Assembly: GCF_000383575.1 (NCBI RefSeq)
Contig: NZ_KB911579.1
Location: 3,380,523-3,444,522, forward strand
Origin: Salinispora oceanensis
Lineage (GTDB): Bacteria > Actinomycetota > Actinomycetes > Mycobacteriales > Micromonosporaceae
DNA length: 64,000 bases
Reading direction: 5' to 3'
Shown: in pieces, positions 26,546 through 35,902 of the stretch
Numbering within the stretch: the stretch's first letter is position 1
How the letters are laid out: each line of letters begins with the position of its first letter
Notes under the pieces: generated by a model
Databases searched by the model: none
Seen by the model: the letters and a program-made list of their open reading frames with translations, nothing else
Told to the model about the DNA's origin: nothing
Translations under genes and position numbers: made by a program

Positions 26546-27952
26546 ATGGCGCGCGTGCTCACTCCCCGTGCGGAGGACTTCCCCCGCTGGTACCAGGACC
26601 TGATCGCCAAGGCGAAGCTGGCCGACAACGGCCCGGTCCGGGGGACCATGGTGATCCGACCAGCCGGCTACGCCATCTGGGAGCGGATGCAGGCCGAGAT
26701 GGACAACCGGATCAAGGCTGCCGGCGCGGAGAACGCGTACTTCCCGCTCTTCATCCCGGAGGGCCACCTCAAACGCGAGGCCGAGCACGTCGAGGGCTTC
26801 TCGCCGGAGCTGGCGGTGGTTACCCACGGCGGCGGTAAGCAGCTCGCCGAGCCGGTCGTGGTTCGCCCGACCAGCGAGACCGTCATCGGCGAGTTCATGG
26901 CCAAGTGGGTCGACTCGTACCGGGACCTGCCGTTGCTGCTCAACCAGTGGGCGAACGTGGTCCGCTGGGAGCTGCGCCCCCGCATCTTCCTGCGGACCAG
27001 CGAGTTCCTCTGGCAGGAGGGGCACACCGCACATACGACCCGCGAGGACGCCCGCGCCTACGCGCGACGGATTCTGCACGAGGCGTACGAGGACCTGATG
27101 GTCAATGTCCTCGCCATCCCGGTGCAGGTGGGCCTCAAGACGGCCCGGGAGCGTTTCGCCGGTGCGACCGCCACCTACACCCTTGAGGGCATGATGGGTG
27201 ACGGCAAGGCGCTCCAGCTGGGCACCAGCCACGAGCTGGGGCAGAACTTCGGCCGCGCCTTCGACATCAGCTACACCTCGGCCGAGGGGGGTCGGGAGTA
27301 CGCCTGGACCACCTCGTGGGGCACCTCCACCCGGATGCTCGGTGGTCTGATCATGTGCCACGGCGACGACAATGGCCTGCGGGTGCCGCCGAAGCTCGCG
27401 CCGGTCCAGGCGTACGTGATGGTCGTCAAGGACGGCGAGGGGGTCGGCGAGGCCGCGGCACGGCTGCACGACGCGCTGCGGGACGCCGGCGTGCGGGTCG
27501 CCCTTGACGACCGGACCGACACCCCCTTCGGACGTCGCGCGGTGGACGCGGAGTTGCGCGGCTATCCGATCCGCGTTGAGATCGGCCCTCGCGATCTGGC
27601 CGCGGGGAACGCGGTCGTGGTCCGGCGGACGGACGGCTCGAAGTCCCCGGTTCCGGTCGCCGACGTGGTCGCCGTGGTACGCGCGGCGCTCGACGCCGAC
27701 CAGCAGGCGCTGCACGACCAGGCGCTCGCCAGCCGGCAGTCGCGGACCCGCGAGGTGGGGACGCTCGCCGAGGCGATCGAGGCCGCGGCGACGGGCTGGG
27801 CCCGGGTGCCATGGTCGGTGGTCGGTACCAAGGGCGAGGCGGAGGCGAACACCCAGGGTGTCACCGTGCGGTGCCTGATCCGGGCAGATGGCTCGGTGCC
27901 GGACAGCGAGGACGAGCCGGACCTGGTCGCCATCCTGTCCCGGGCCTACTGA
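26546..27952 (+). CDS. proS: Prolyl-tRNA synthetase, short eukaryote/archaeal-like type
   Basis: It charges tRNA-Pro. The 468-aa length, with no inserted editing domain, marks the type-3 (archaeal/eukaryotic-like) class rather than the longer bacterial form. Class II motifs are visible: PTSETVIGEFMAKWV, RTSEFLWQEGHTAH (motif 2) and STRMLGGLIMCHGDDNGLRVP (motif 3). The anticodon-binding domain spans about residues 290-390, and the typical C-terminal domain follows, ending in Tyr (SRAY). The start is ATG 26546. Confidence 0.95.
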   Translation: MARVLTPRAEDFPRWYQDLIAKAKLADNGPVRGTMVIRPAGYAIWERMQAEMDNRIKAAGAENAYFPLFIPEGHLKREAEHVEGFSPELAVVTHGGGKQLAEPVVVRPTSETVIGEFMAKWVDSYRDLPLLLNQWANVVRWELRPRIFLRTSEFLWQEGHTAHTTREDARAYARRILHEAYEDLMVNVLAIPVQVGLKTARERFAGATATYTLEGMMGDGKALQLGTSHELGQNFGRAFDISYTSAEGGREYAWTTSWGTSTRMLGGLIMCHGDDNGLRVPPKLAPVQAYVMVVKDGEGVGEAAARLHDALRDAGVRVALDDRTDTPFGRRAVDAELRGYPIRVEIGPRDLAAGNAVVVRRTDGSKSPVPVADVVAVVRAALDADQQALHDQALASRQSRTREVGTLAEAIEAAATGWARVPWSVVGTKGEAEANTQGVTVRCLIRADGSVPDSEDEPDLVAILSRAY

Positions 27953-28138
27953 GCTGCGCCTGCACCGGGCCGGTGCCGCCACCGATCCGGTCCGACCAGA
28001 TCTGACCCGGTCTCAGGTCCGACCCTGGTCCGACCTGATCCGGCCCGAGTTGGCTCGGGTGCTCAGATGGGGCAGCTCGACAGCGAGCGGAGCGAACCGG
28101 GCCACCGGCGCTCGTTGGAGCGCAGACAGTCGGCGAGG

Positions 28139-28157
28139 CTAACCGGTCGTCGGTTAG
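28139..28157 (+). terminator. Short stem-loop downstream of proS
   Basis: A 7-bp stem CTAACCG/CGGTTAG (28139-28145 and 28151-28157) with a GTCGT loop lies in the 287-base gap after proS. The gap also has short repeats of GTCCGACC (27990-28040) and two copies of a GCGTTC/CGAGCGGTC string near 28165 and 28200. Confidence 0.4.
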
Positions 28158-28239
28158 GTGAGCGTGGCGTTCCCGAGCGGTCTTGGCTGGGTGGGCTTGG
28201 CGTTCCGAGCGGTCGTCGGCGGGCGGTAGGGTCGGCCAG

Positions 28240-28887
28240 GTGAGGTTCGAGCCTGGGCGGTTGGTGGTGCACCGCAACGTGCGGCGGGGGCGGATCGGTT
28301 GGGTTCGTCCGGCGCGCGTGGTCAGCGATGACGACCGGGGGCTGCTGCTCTGGGTTCCCCGGGGCTCCGAGGTGGCCAGCGAGACCACCGACGCCGGAGT
28401 TGGGATGCGGGCGATCCCGTTCGCCGAGTGGATCGTCTCCGGGTACCGACTGACGCCCGCGCGGTGGCAGGGGCCACCCCTGCTGAAGTTCCTGCCGGTC
28501 GGGGCCGCGCACTCGGTCTGGTTGTTCCAGGATGAGCAAGGGCATTTCGCCCATTGGTACGTCAACCTCGAGGAGCACGGTGTTCGCTGGGACGACGGTG
28601 GGCTCGCCGGCGTTGACGTGGTGGACCAGGATCTTGATGTGCTGATCCACGCGGACCGTCGCTGGGCGTGGAAGGACGAGGACGAGTTCGCCGAGCGGCT
28701 CGACTTCCCGGAGCACTACTGGGTGCCCGACCCGGACGCGGTCTGGGCTGAGGGGAAGCGGGTGATCGCCCGGGCCGAGGCGGGTGACTTCCCGTTCGAC
28801 GGCACCTGGTGTGATTTCGTGCCGCCGGTCGAGTGGACCGCCCCGCTGGATCTGCCGCCCGGGTGGGACCGGCCGCCAGCGCGCTGA
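28240..28887 (+). CDS. DUF402 family protein
   Basis: The 215-aa protein begins VRFEPGRLVVHRNVRRGRIGW and has the DUF402 hallmarks. These are a basic beta-rich N-terminal half and the segment FAHWYVNLEEHGVRWDDGGLAGVDVVDQDLDVLI, with conserved Tyr, Asn and acidic residues, followed by KDEDEFAERL. Related proteins (FomD-like) are metal-dependent nucleoside diphosphate or nucleotidyl hydrolases; the substrate here is not known. GTG 28240 is preferred to 28183, since upstream codons are not family-like. Confidence 0.83.
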   Translation: MRFEPGRLVVHRNVRRGRIGWVRPARVVSDDDRGLLLWVPRGSEVASETTDAGVGMRAIPFAEWIVSGYRLTPARWQGPPLLKFLPVGAAHSVWLFQDEQGHFAHWYVNLEEHGVRWDDGGLAGVDVVDQDLDVLIHADRRWAWKDEDEFAERLDFPEHYWVPDPDAVWAEGKRVIARAEAGDFPFDGTWCDFVPPVEWTAPLDLPPGWDRPPAR

Positions 28888-29229
28888 GGACACCGCCCAC
28901 CGGCCGCCGGAGCCCACTCGGCCGTCGGCGCCGACGGCGCCCACTCGACCGCCGGAGCCAACCGCTGCGAGCGCGCCGGTCCACCCGGGCTGAATCGGTG
29001 TGCTCCTCGTCATAGTCGAACGGTGAGCCGGGGCCGGTCCGATGTGAGGCTTCTCGGTTCGATCTGGCAGAATGGCTTGCTGGTATCCGGCGTGGGTCCG
29101 GCGCCCTCTACCCGGGCACCACGTCAGTCCACCCGAGCAGTCTCCGGCCCAACCCCACTGTGCCGGAGTGCGCGCTCACCCGTGCACCGCCCGTCCAGAG
29201 GCGGTGGAAACAACAGGAGCGAAAACACT
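28888..29229. other. Intergenic region and leader of the rpsP operon
   Basis: No reading frame is supported. A CAGAAT hexamer at 29068-29073 (in GATCTGGCAGAATGG), with TGAGGC 17 bases upstream, is a weak candidate promoter for rpsP. The AGGAG ribosome binding site is at 29215-29219. Confidence 0.35.
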
Positions 29230-29694
29230 GTGGCCGTAAAGATCCGGCTCCTGCGGATGGGCAAGATCCGCAACCCGCAGTACCGCATCGTCATCGCCGA
29301 CTCGCGCACCAAGCGTGACGGCCGGGCGATCGAGTTCGTCGGGATCTACCAGCCGAAGCACGACCCTTCGGTGATCGAGGTCAAGTCGGACCGGGTGCAG
29401 TACTGGCTCTCCGTGGGCGCGCAGCCGAGCGAGGCGGTGCAGCGCCTGCTGGAGAAGACCGGCGACTGGCAGAAGTTCAAGGGCCTGCCGGCTCCCGAGC
29501 CGCTGAAGGTTGCCCCCGAGCGGGTCGACCGCAAGGCGGCCTACGAGGCTGAGGCGAAGGCCGCCGCCGGTCTGGCGGAGACCCCGGCCAAGCCGGCGAA
29601 GAAGGCCGCCAAGGCCGAGGCGGCGCCGAAGACCGACGAGGCGGCGCCGAAGACCGAGGAGCAGGCCGGTGCGGGCTCCGGCGAGCAGGGCTGA
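29230..29694 (+). CDS. rpsP: 30S ribosomal protein S16
   Basis: The product (154 aa) begins [20 protein letters not shown], the standard S16 start, with the conserved [14 protein letters not shown] segment. The core ends near residue 85. The rest is an Ala/Lys/Glu-rich tail with two copies of AAPKT[DE]E, typical of actinobacterial S16 and probably disordered. The GTG start at 29230 has AGGAG upstream. It heads the rpsP-khpA-rimM-trmD-rplS run. Confidence 0.95.
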   Translation: MAVKIRLLRMGKIRNPQYRIVIADSRTKRDGRAIEFVGIYQPKHDPSVIEVKSDRVQYWLSVGAQPSEAVQRLLEKTGDWQKFKGLPAPEPLKVAPERVDRKAAYEAEAKAAAGLAETPAKPAKKAAKAEAAPKTDEAAPKTEEQAGAGSGEQG

Positions 29695-29695
29695 C

Positions 29696-29929
29696 GTGGC
29701 ACTGCGTCCAGCGCTGGAGCATCTGGTCAAGGGCATCGTCGACAATCCCGACGATGTCCGGGTCCGGCTGGTCGATTCCCGGCGGGGCAAGCGGCTCGAG
29801 ATCCGCGTGCACCCGGAGGACCTCGGCACGGTGATCGGGCGGTCCGGGCGGACCGCGAAGGCGCTGCGCCAGGTCATCGGTTCCATCGGTGGACGCGGCG
29901 TACGCGTTGACATCGTCGACTCGTACTGA
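29696..29929 (+). CDS. khpA: KH-domain RNA-binding protein KhpA
   Basis: The 77-aa protein starts at GTG 29696 (ALRPALEHLVKGIVDNPDDV), one base after the rpsP stop codon. A single KH domain is visible with the conserved loop GTVIGRSGRTAKALRQV. This small RNA-binding protein occurs between rpsP and rimM in most Gram-positive bacteria and is linked to RNA regulation and cell division. Its stop shares one base with the rimM start. Confidence 0.93.
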   Translation: MALRPALEHLVKGIVDNPDDVRVRLVDSRRGKRLEIRVHPEDLGTVIGRSGRTAKALRQVIGSIGGRGVRVDIVDSY

Positions 29930-30471
29930 TGCTCGTCGTCGGCAGGATCGGCAAACCGCACGGGATCCGCGGTGAGGTGACCGTGGAGGTGCGGACCGAC
30001 GAGCCTGAGACGCGGTTCGCCCCGGGCTCGGTGCTGCGCACCGAGCCCGGGGCGAACGTGCCCGCCCACGACGGTGCGTACCGGGTGCCGGGTGAACTGA
30101 CCGTTGAGGCTGCGCGGTGGCATCAGGGGCGGGTGCTGCTGGTGGCGTTCGAGGGTGTGCTCGACCGTAACGTCGCCGAGGCGCTTCGTGGAACCCTCGT
30201 CGGGGTGGACCGCGCTGATGTGGCCCCGCCAACGGACCCGGAGGAGTTCCACGACCACCAACTGGTCGGCTTGGCCGTGGTCACCCCCGCTGGGGAACGA
30301 CTGGGTGAGATCGCCCGGATCGACCACGCTCCCGCCGCGGACCTGTTGGTGCTGCGCCGACCCGGTCGTCGGGATGCGTTCATTCCGTTCGTCCAGGCGA
30401 TCGTTCCCGAGGTTGATCTCGCCGGCGGTCGCGTGGTCGTGGATCCGCCCGGCGGTCTGCTCGACCTCTGA
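29929..30471 (+). CDS. rimM: Ribosome maturation factor RimM
   Basis: RimM binds the 30S head and ribosomal protein S19 during assembly. The 180-aa protein begins [20 protein letters not shown], the classical RimM N-terminal barrel. The PRC-barrel half contains [26 protein letters not shown], and the sequence [31 protein letters not shown] ends the domain. The TGATG overlap with khpA indicates coupling. Confidence 0.94.
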   Translation: MLVVGRIGKPHGIRGEVTVEVRTDEPETRFAPGSVLRTEPGANVPAHDGAYRVPGELTVEAARWHQGRVLLVAFEGVLDRNVAEALRGTLVGVDRADVAPPTDPEEFHDHQLVGLAVVTPAGERLGEIARIDHAPAADLLVLRRPGRRDAFIPFVQAIVPEVDLAGGRVVVDPPGGLLDL

Positions 30472-30575
30472 CCCGTAGGCCTGCTCGACCGCTGACCCCG
30501 GCGGGCCGGTTCGACCCCCGGCTGGTGCCCGGTGTGGCCAGGCCGCCCGGCCCGCACAGTTGCTGGAGCCCCGCG

Positions 30576-31349
30576 ATGCGCGTTGACGTTGTGTCCATCT
30601 TCCCGGAGTACTTCGCTCCGCTGGACCTGTCGCTGATCGGCAGGGCCCGGGCCGGTGGCCACCTCCAGTTGGCCGTGCACGACCTCCGGACCTGGACCCA
30701 CGACGTGCACCGGACGGTCGACGACACCCCGTACGGTGGGGGGCCGGGGATGGTGATGCGACCGGAGCCGTGGGGGGAGGCGCTGGACGCCCTCGCCCCG
30801 CCGGAAGCTGACCCGCCCCGGCTGTTGGTGCCCACGCCGGCTGGTGCTCCATTGACCCAGGCGCTGGCCCACGAACTGGCCGCCGAGCCGCACCTACTCT
30901 TCGCCTGTGGCCGGTACGAGGGGATTGACCAGCGGGTGCTTGAGCACGCTGCGAGTCGGATGCCGGTCACCGAGGTCTCCCTCGGTGACTATGTGCTCTT
31001 CGGCGGCGAGGTGGCGGTGCTGGTGATCCTGGAGGCGGTGACCCGGCTGCTGCCCGGGGTGCTCGGCAACGTTGGCTCGCTGGACGAGGAGTCGCACGCG
31101 CACGGGCTGCTGGAGGCGCCGATGTACACCAAGCCGGCTGCCTGGCGGGGCCAGGAGGTGCCGGCGGTGCTTCGCTCCGGGGACCACGGGAAGATCGCCC
31201 GCTGGCGCCGGGATGAGGCCCTCGTGCGGACGGTCGCCCGGCGCCCCGACATGGTCGCCGCGCTGGCTCCGGAGTGCCTGGACCGGCAGGACCGGGCGAC
31301 GTTGGAGCAGGCCGGGTTCCCGGCTGCCCCCAGCGATGTGGCAAAATAG
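30576..31349 (+). CDS. trmD: tRNA (guanine-37-N1)-methyltransferase TrmD
   Basis: TrmD makes m1G37 in tRNAs reading CNN-type codons, preventing frameshifts. The 257-aa protein starts [15 protein letters not shown]. It has the SPOUT-knot motifs [32 protein letters not shown] and [16 protein letters not shown], and the C-terminal [19 protein letters not shown] segment. ATG 30576 is chosen by family start; the open frame to 30525 looks noncoding. Confidence 0.95.
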   Translation: MRVDVVSIFPEYFAPLDLSLIGRARAGGHLQLAVHDLRTWTHDVHRTVDDTPYGGGPGMVMRPEPWGEALDALAPPEADPPRLLVPTPAGAPLTQALAHELAAEPHLLFACGRYEGIDQRVLEHAASRMPVTEVSLGDYVLFGGEVAVLVILEAVTRLLPGVLGNVGSLDEESHAHGLLEAPMYTKPAAWRGQEVPAVLRSGDHGKIARWRRDEALVRTVARRPDMVAALAPECLDRQDRATLEQAGFPAAPSDVAK

Positions 31350-31492
31350 GGGGTTGCCGCAGTCGACCGCGCCGCGGGTGGCTGCGAGGACCCTCGACCG
31401 GGGCCGGCGAGTGCCGGCGGCCATCCGGGGGTCAGAATCACCCATTCGCGCATCGACTGACGATGCGCCGTGAGCCTCGCGAGGACGCAGCG

Positions 31493-31849
31493 ATGAACAT
31501 CCTGGACGCGCTTGACGCCCAGTCGAAGCGGACCGACGTTCCCGATTTCCGCGCCGGTGACACCGTCAAGGTGCACGCACGGGTCGTCGAGGGAAACCGG
31601 TCCCGGGTCCAGATCTTCCAGGGCGTCGTCATCCGTCGTCAGGGTGACGGTCTGCGGGAGACCTTCCTGGTCCGCAAGATCAGCTTTGGGGTGGGGGTCG
31701 AGCGCACCTACCCGATCAACAGCCCGGCCATCGACCGCATCGAGGTCGTGACCCGCGGTGATGTCCGGCGGGCCAAGCTCTACTACCTCCGTGAGCTGCG
31801 CGGCAAGAAGGCGAAGATCAAGGAGAAGCGGGAGAAGCAGCCGAGCTGA
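31493..31849 (+). CDS. rplS: 50S ribosomal protein L19
   Basis: The 118-aa protein ([19 protein letters not shown]) is L19 along its whole length, with [17 protein letters not shown] and [20 protein letters not shown]. It sits at the 30S-50S interface. The 143-base leader after trmD contains a GGCCGGC/GCCGGC hairpin near 31400-31420 and ends in CGAGGACG before the ATG, which could be an autoregulatory leader, but no known motif is recognised. Confidence 0.96.
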   Translation: MNILDALDAQSKRTDVPDFRAGDTVKVHARVVEGNRSRVQIFQGVVIRRQGDGLRETFLVRKISFGVGVERTYPINSPAIDRIEVVTRGDVRRAKLYYLRELRGKKAKIKEKREKQPS

Positions 31850-32029
31850 ATCGTGCTGCACCACCCGTCCTGAGCTGCGCGTATGGTGTACGAACCGGAG
31901 GGCACCCGCCGGGACGTGCCAACGCAGCCGGACGCCCCGCCCAGCGGCGGGGCAGGTGTCCACTGCCGTCCGGAGACCTCGACCAGGTCCCCGGGCGGTA
32001 GTGTCGTTTCTGCGGACCGGGGAGGCGTG

Positions 32030-32896
32030 GTGCAGACGCGCGACGAGGACGGCACGGTCGATCCACGCCGTCGCCGAACGCGGCGCCGCCGGCCGTTGCC
32101 GCTCTGGCAGGAGCTGCCGCTGCTGCTGACGGTCGCCTTCTGCCTGGCGGTGCTGATTCGGACCTTCCTCCTTCAGGTGTTCTTCATCCCGTCCGGCTCG
32201 ATGACCGAGACGCTGCTCGTCGGAGACCGGGTGCTGGTCAACAAGGTCGTCTACGACGTACGGGACCCGGTGCGGGGCGAGGTGGTGGTCTTCCGCGGCC
32301 CGGAGCGGTGGGCCGCCCAGCTCGACGAGGAGCCCGACCCGGGATTCCTGCCCCGGCTCACCGCCACCTTCGCTGATCTGGTGGGGGTCGGTGGCCCCGG
32401 CGAGAAGGACTTCATCAAGCGGGTGATCGGGCTGCCGGGCGACCGGGTGAGCTGCTGCGATGAGCAGGGGCGAGTGCTCGTCAACGGCATCGCCATCAAC
32501 GAGCCGTACGTGTGGCGCGACTCGCCGCTGGACCTCCCGCCGAATCCGGGCGAGTGCCGTTCGCGTCGCTTCGACGAGGTGATCGTCCCGCCCGGGCAGC
32601 TCTTCCTGCTGGGCGACAACCGGCTGGTCTCCCAGGACGCCCGGTGCCAGGGTCCGGTGCCGATTGACAATGTGGTCGGACGGGCGGTCGGCGTGGTGTG
32701 GCCGTCGTCGCGGTGGGCTGCACTCTCCACTCCAGAGGTCTTCGCGAACGTTCCGGCGGCGGCGGGTTCCCCGACCAGTGAGCCACCGCCGGTTCGGCCG
32801 AGCCCGGACGGTGGCGCGCTGCTGCTCCTCCCGCTCCCGGCCGCGTGGCTCAGTTCTCGCGCGTTCCGTCCGGTGCCGCCCAGCTCGGCAACGTAG
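32030..32896 (+). CDS. lepB: Signal peptidase I (first of two)
   Basis: This membrane protease removes Sec signal peptides. The 288-aa product has a basic N-tail, one membrane helix (LLLTVAFCLAVLIRTFLL), the catalytic Ser motif FIPSGSMTETLL and the catalytic Lys motif DFIKRVIGLPGD, then LFLLGDNRLVSQDAR and a C-terminal Pro-rich part with a hydrophobic stretch. An insertion (ERWAAQLDEEPDPGFL) lies between the Ser and Lys boxes. GTG 32030 follows GGAGG closely; an in-frame ATG at 31883 is the alternative, but its upstream codons look noncoding. Confidence 0.9.
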   Translation: MQTRDEDGTVDPRRRRTRRRRPLPLWQELPLLLTVAFCLAVLIRTFLLQVFFIPSGSMTETLLVGDRVLVNKVVYDVRDPVRGEVVVFRGPERWAAQLDEEPDPGFLPRLTATFADLVGVGGPGEKDFIKRVIGLPGDRVSCCDEQGRVLVNGIAINEPYVWRDSPLDLPPNPGECRSRRFDEVIVPPGQLFLLGDNRLVSQDARCQGPVPIDNVVGRAVGVVWPSSRWAALSTPEVFANVPAAAGSPTSEPPPVRPSPDGGALLLLPLPAAWLSSRAFRPVPPSSAT

Positions 32897-32906
32897 GCTC
32901 CATTCC

Positions 32907-33542
32907 GTGATTGACGAGCAGACCGACAAGTCCCGCAACTCCTTCTGGAAGGAGCTGCCAATTCTCCTGGGCGTGGCGATTCTGGTCGCGGTGCTGGTAC
33001 GTGCCTTTGTGTTGCAGACCTTCTTCATCCCGTCGCCGTCGATGGAGAACACCCTCCAGATCGACGATCGGGTGCTGGTCAACAAGCTGGTGTACGACTT
33101 TCGCTCGCCGAAACGAGGCGAGGTGGTCGTCTTCAAGGCGCCGACCTCCTGGAGCCCGGACGGGGAGGACTTCATCAAGCGGGTCATCGGCATCGGCGGC
33201 GACCACGTGGTCTGCTGCGACGAACAGGGGCGGATCACGATCAACGGGGTCGCGCTAGATGAGCCCTACCTCTACTCCGTCGGCGGCGAGCGGGACCAGC
33301 CCGCTGACCAGGATTTTGATGTCACCATCCCGCGGGGGCGGCTCTGGGTGATGGGCGACCACCGATCGGCCTCGGGCGACTCGTTGCAGCACTGGCAGCA
33401 GTCGGGGGAGGACGTCCACGAGGCGACCGTCCCCGAGGATCGTCTCGTCGGCCGGGCCTTCACGATCTTCTGGCCGCTGGACCGGGCACGTTGGCTGAGC
33501 GTGCCCGAGCAGTACGCCCCGATTCCCCGGCCCGGAAGCTGA
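32907..33542 (+). CDS. lepB: Signal peptidase I (second of two)
   Basis: The 211-aa protein is a second type-I signal peptidase directly downstream of the first. It has one membrane helix (LLGVAILVAVLVRAFVL), the catalytic Ser in FIPSPSMENTL, the catalytic Lys in DFIKRVIGIGGD, and the WVMGDHRSASGDS box near the end. It is shorter than its neighbour and lacks the insertion. Several tandem signal peptidases at this site are known in actinomycetes and probably differ in substrate preference. Confidence 0.93.
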   Translation: MIDEQTDKSRNSFWKELPILLGVAILVAVLVRAFVLQTFFIPSPSMENTLQIDDRVLVNKLVYDFRSPKRGEVVVFKAPTSWSPDGEDFIKRVIGIGGDHVVCCDEQGRITINGVALDEPYLYSVGGERDQPADQDFDVTIPRGRLWVMGDHRSASGDSLQHWQQSGEDVHEATVPEDRLVGRAFTIFWPLDRARWLSVPEQYAPIPRPGS

Positions 33543-33597
33543 GCCGGTGGGCCGGGTAGGCCCGGTAGGCGACGGCGAAGGCGTCTGGCAGGCTGGG

Positions 33598-33714
33598 ATG
33601 GTGACCGTCGCCCACGCCCCCCGTCGCGCCGCCCGGGTGCTGCTCGTCGGCGCGTCCGGCCAGCTCCTGATCGTTGAGCCGTGGGTGAGCGCGGACAGGG
33701 GTGGGCCATGCTGA
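33598..33714 (+). pseudogene. N-terminal remnant of a NUDIX hydrolase gene
   Basis: A 38-codon frame reads [28 protein letters not shown] and then runs into the start of rnhB. The sequence RRAARVLLV..GQLL resembles the first strand of NUDIX hydrolases in actinomycetes, and I recall NUDIX genes near lepB and rnhB. The Nudix box itself is gone. The frame ends 6 bases into rnhB. It is best read as the leftover of an internal deletion. Confidence 0.5.
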
Positions 33715-34520
33715 CGCCGCCGCGTACCGTCGTCCGTCGCGACGGCGGGCTCTATGCGTTGGAGCGCGCCCTGCAACGACGCGGATTTGGGCGGGTGGCC
33801 GGCGCCGACGAGGCCGGCCGGGGTGCCTGCGCCGGCCCCCTGGTGGCCGCCGCCGCCATCCTGCCGCCGGGGCGGCGCGGCGAGATCGACGGACTCGCCG
33901 ACTCCAAGCTGCTCACCCCGGCCAGCCGGGAGCGGGTGTACACGGAGGTCGTCGCTCGGGCGTCGGCGTACGCGGTGGTGGTGATCCCGGCGGCGGAGGT
34001 GGACCTGCGCGGACTGCACGTGTGCAACCTGGCGGCGATGCGTCGTGCGCTGGCGTCGCTGGCCACCCCACCGGAGTACGTGCTGACCGACGGCTTCGGG
34101 GTGGACGGGCTGGACGTGCCCGGCTTGGCGGTCTGGAAGGGCGACCGGGTCGCGGCCTGTGTCGCGGCAGCCAGTGTGCTGGCCAAGGTCACCCGAGATC
34201 GGATCATGGTGGAGCTGGACCTGGAGTTCCCTGGTTACGGGTTCGCGGAGCACAAGGGCTACATCACCGCCGAGCACTCGGCCGCGCTGCGGGAGCGCGG
34301 GCCGTGCCCAGAGCACCGGTTCTCGTACGTCAATGTCGCGACCGTCTCCGGCCGACACGGGGCCCCACCCCGGGCCCGGCGACCGCTGGTCGCCGCGGCC
34401 GACGAGGCGATGGAACGCGCTGGGGCGGTAAAGGGTACCGTCGGCGTGGCGTTGGGCGAGCGGCCCTGGGCTGCGGCGTCGGTGGGGAATGATGTGGCCA
34501 TGGAAGGCGGGATGGGATGA
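33708..34520 (+). CDS. rnhB: Ribonuclease HII
   Basis: RNase HII cuts the RNA strand of RNA-DNA hybrids, including single ribonucleotides in DNA. The 270-aa protein has [20 protein letters not shown] (two catalytic acids), [17 protein letters not shown], and the later acidic segment in [14 protein letters not shown] 33708 (MLTPPRTVV) is the start; an in-frame start at 33681 would include non-family residues. The C-terminus is extended by about 50 Ala/Gly-rich residues. It overlaps the DUF2469 gene by 4 bases. Confidence 0.94.
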   Translation: MLTPPRTVVRRDGGLYALERALQRRGFGRVAGADEAGRGACAGPLVAAAAILPPGRRGEIDGLADSKLLTPASRERVYTEVVARASAYAVVVIPAAEVDLRGLHVCNLAAMRRALASLATPPEYVLTDGFGVDGLDVPGLAVWKGDRVAACVAAASVLAKVTRDRIMVELDLEFPGYGFAEHKGYITAEHSAALRERGPCPEHRFSYVNVATVSGRHGAPPRARRPLVAAADEAMERAGAVKGTVGVALGERPWAAASVGNDVAMEGGMG

Positions 34521-34840
34521 GCGCGGAAGATCTCGAAAAGTACGAGACAGAGATGGAGCTGCAGCTCTACCGGGAGTACCGCGACATTGTCCGCCAGTTC
34601 TCCTACGTTGTGGAGACCGAGCGTCGGTTCTATCTGGCGAACCAGGTCGACCTGCACGTCCGTAACTCGGACGGTGAGGTTTACTTCGAGGTCGAGATGC
34701 ACGACGCCTGGGTGTGGGACATGTATCGTCCTGCCCGGTTCGTCAAGAACGTCCGGGTAATGACGTTTAAGGATGTCAACGTGGAAGAGCTGGAGAAGCC
34801 GGATATCTCGCTGCCGGCCGACTCCGGGTTCGGCAACTGA
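34517..34840 (+). CDS. DUF2469 family protein
   Basis: The 107-aa acidic protein ([22 protein letters not shown]) is the conserved actinobacterial DUF2469, always found next to rnhB. It contains AHVRNSD-like and [19 protein letters not shown] segments and is rich in Glu, Tyr and Val. No function is known to me. ATGA overlap with rnhB shows coupling. Confidence 0.9.
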   Translation: MSAEDLEKYETEMELQLYREYRDIVRQFSYVVETERRFYLANQVDLHVRNSDGEVYFEVEMHDAWVWDMYRPARFVKNVRVMTFKDVNVEELEKPDISLPADSGFGN

Positions 34841-35051
34841 CCTCTGGACCTCGCTGACTCTCCCTTACCCCCCAGCGGGCCCAGCGCCGTCGCCCTGACC
34901 GCACGTCACCCCGATCCCACCCGGCGGACCCAGGCCGGCCCCGCATAGCAGATCGAATCGCTTCCCGTACTCCCTCCACAGTGTTGTGGCTATCCACAGG
35001 TGAGCTGGGTGGGGGGTGGCCGCCGACCGGCCGTCCGGGCAGGCTGCCGCC

Positions 35052-35600
35052 ATGGAGCTGTCCCCGATCCTCGCCATCCTGCTCAGCGTCGGGCTGGTCA
35101 CCACGCCCGCCGTCCCCGCCGCACCGGTGGTTGGGCTCAGGTCGCTGTTGGTGGGCTCCCCGTCGTCCGGGGCGTTTCCGACCTTCCAGTGGCCGCTGCC
35201 GGGGACGCCGCCGGTCGTGCGACGGTTCGACCCGCCGCCGCAGCCCTGGTTGCCCGGCCACCGCGGCGTCGACCTAGCCGCCGCCGCAGGCATGCCGGTG
35301 GTTGCGGCGGGCGATGGGGTGGTCACCTTCGCCGGTGCCGTGGCTGGCCGCCCGGTGCTCACCGTGACCCACGCCGCCGGCCTGCGGACCACCTACGAGC
35401 CGGTGCACTCCGATGTCGAGGTTGGCACGCCGGTCCGGGCCGGCGTGCCGGTCGGTCGGCTGCGGGCCGGGCACCCGGGCTGCCGGGCTCCGGCATGCCT
35501 GCACTGGGGTCTGCGCCGCGGCGACATCTATCTGGACCCGTTGGCGCTGCTCGGTCGGGGGCCGGTGCGACTGCTGCCACTCGACGGTGCGCCTCGGTAG
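35052..35600 (+). CDS. Secreted M23/LytM-like peptidase domain protein
   Basis: The 182-aa protein has a signal peptide (ELSPILAILLSVGLVTTPAVPA) and an M23-type domain: HRGVDLAAAAGMPVVAAGDG (HxxxD metal ligands), VTHAAGLRTTYEPV and ACLHWGLRRGDIYLDPL. In active LytM enzymes the last box is HxH; here the first His is replaced by Cys (CLHW), so catalytic competence is uncertain. In Streptomyces, similar genes sit next to rpsB. ATG 35052 is chosen because the signal peptide starts there. Confidence 0.82.
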   Translation: MELSPILAILLSVGLVTTPAVPAAPVVGLRSLLVGSPSSGAFPTFQWPLPGTPPVVRRFDPPPQPWLPGHRGVDLAAAAGMPVVAAGDGVVTFAGAVAGRPVLTVTHAAGLRTTYEPVHSDVEVGTPVRAGVPVGRLRAGHPGCRAPACLHWGLRRGDIYLDPLALLGRGPVRLLPLDGAPR

Positions 35601-35902
35601 CGGGTACCCAACCAGTCCGCCCGGCAGCGGGTATTTCCAGTCATTATTGGCCGCTTTGACAGGTAGGGAAGTTTTAGTAATTCTTGAACTTTATTGAGAG
35701 CATAAGCGCCCTGTGAAAGTCGAATTCCCTTTATAATTACTTACTATGGTTTTTGAGTAGATCTTACAAGCCGCAGCTACGGGAAACTCTATCGCCCGTT
35801 TCGAGCTATTCCTCCTCACCCTTTGTAGTTGTTCTTGCGCTTTGGGGAAAGGTGCTCCTAAGGTCCTCTGCGCAAACGTGAAGATCGTGCGGGGGAGGGT
35901 CT
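35601..35902. other. AT-rich leader before the secreted-protein cluster
   Basis: This 302-base gap is strikingly AT-rich for this genome (TTTATAATTACTTACTATGG near 35730). It marks the edge of the accessory region. A promoter candidate is listed at 35656-35683, and a perfect TATAAT occurs at 35732-35737 without a good -35. Confidence 0.5.
35656..35683 (+). promoter_or_regulatory. Candidate promoter of the secreted-protein cluster
   Basis: A perfect TTGACA (35656-35661) is followed after 16 bases by TAATTC (35678-35683). It would give a leader of about 210 bases before the GTG at 35903. Confidence 0.4.

Noticed and set aside
31350..31492. Known L19 leader RNA before rplS
   Set aside because: A hairpin is present, but I could not match its sequence or spacing to a described L19 leader, so no RNA feature is called.
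34985..34998. TGTGG-N4-CCACA inverted repeat with CTATCCACA, resembling a DnaA box
   Set aside because: A single near-match in an intergenic gap without neighbouring boxes, dnaA/dnaN or an AT-rich unwinding element does not indicate an origin.
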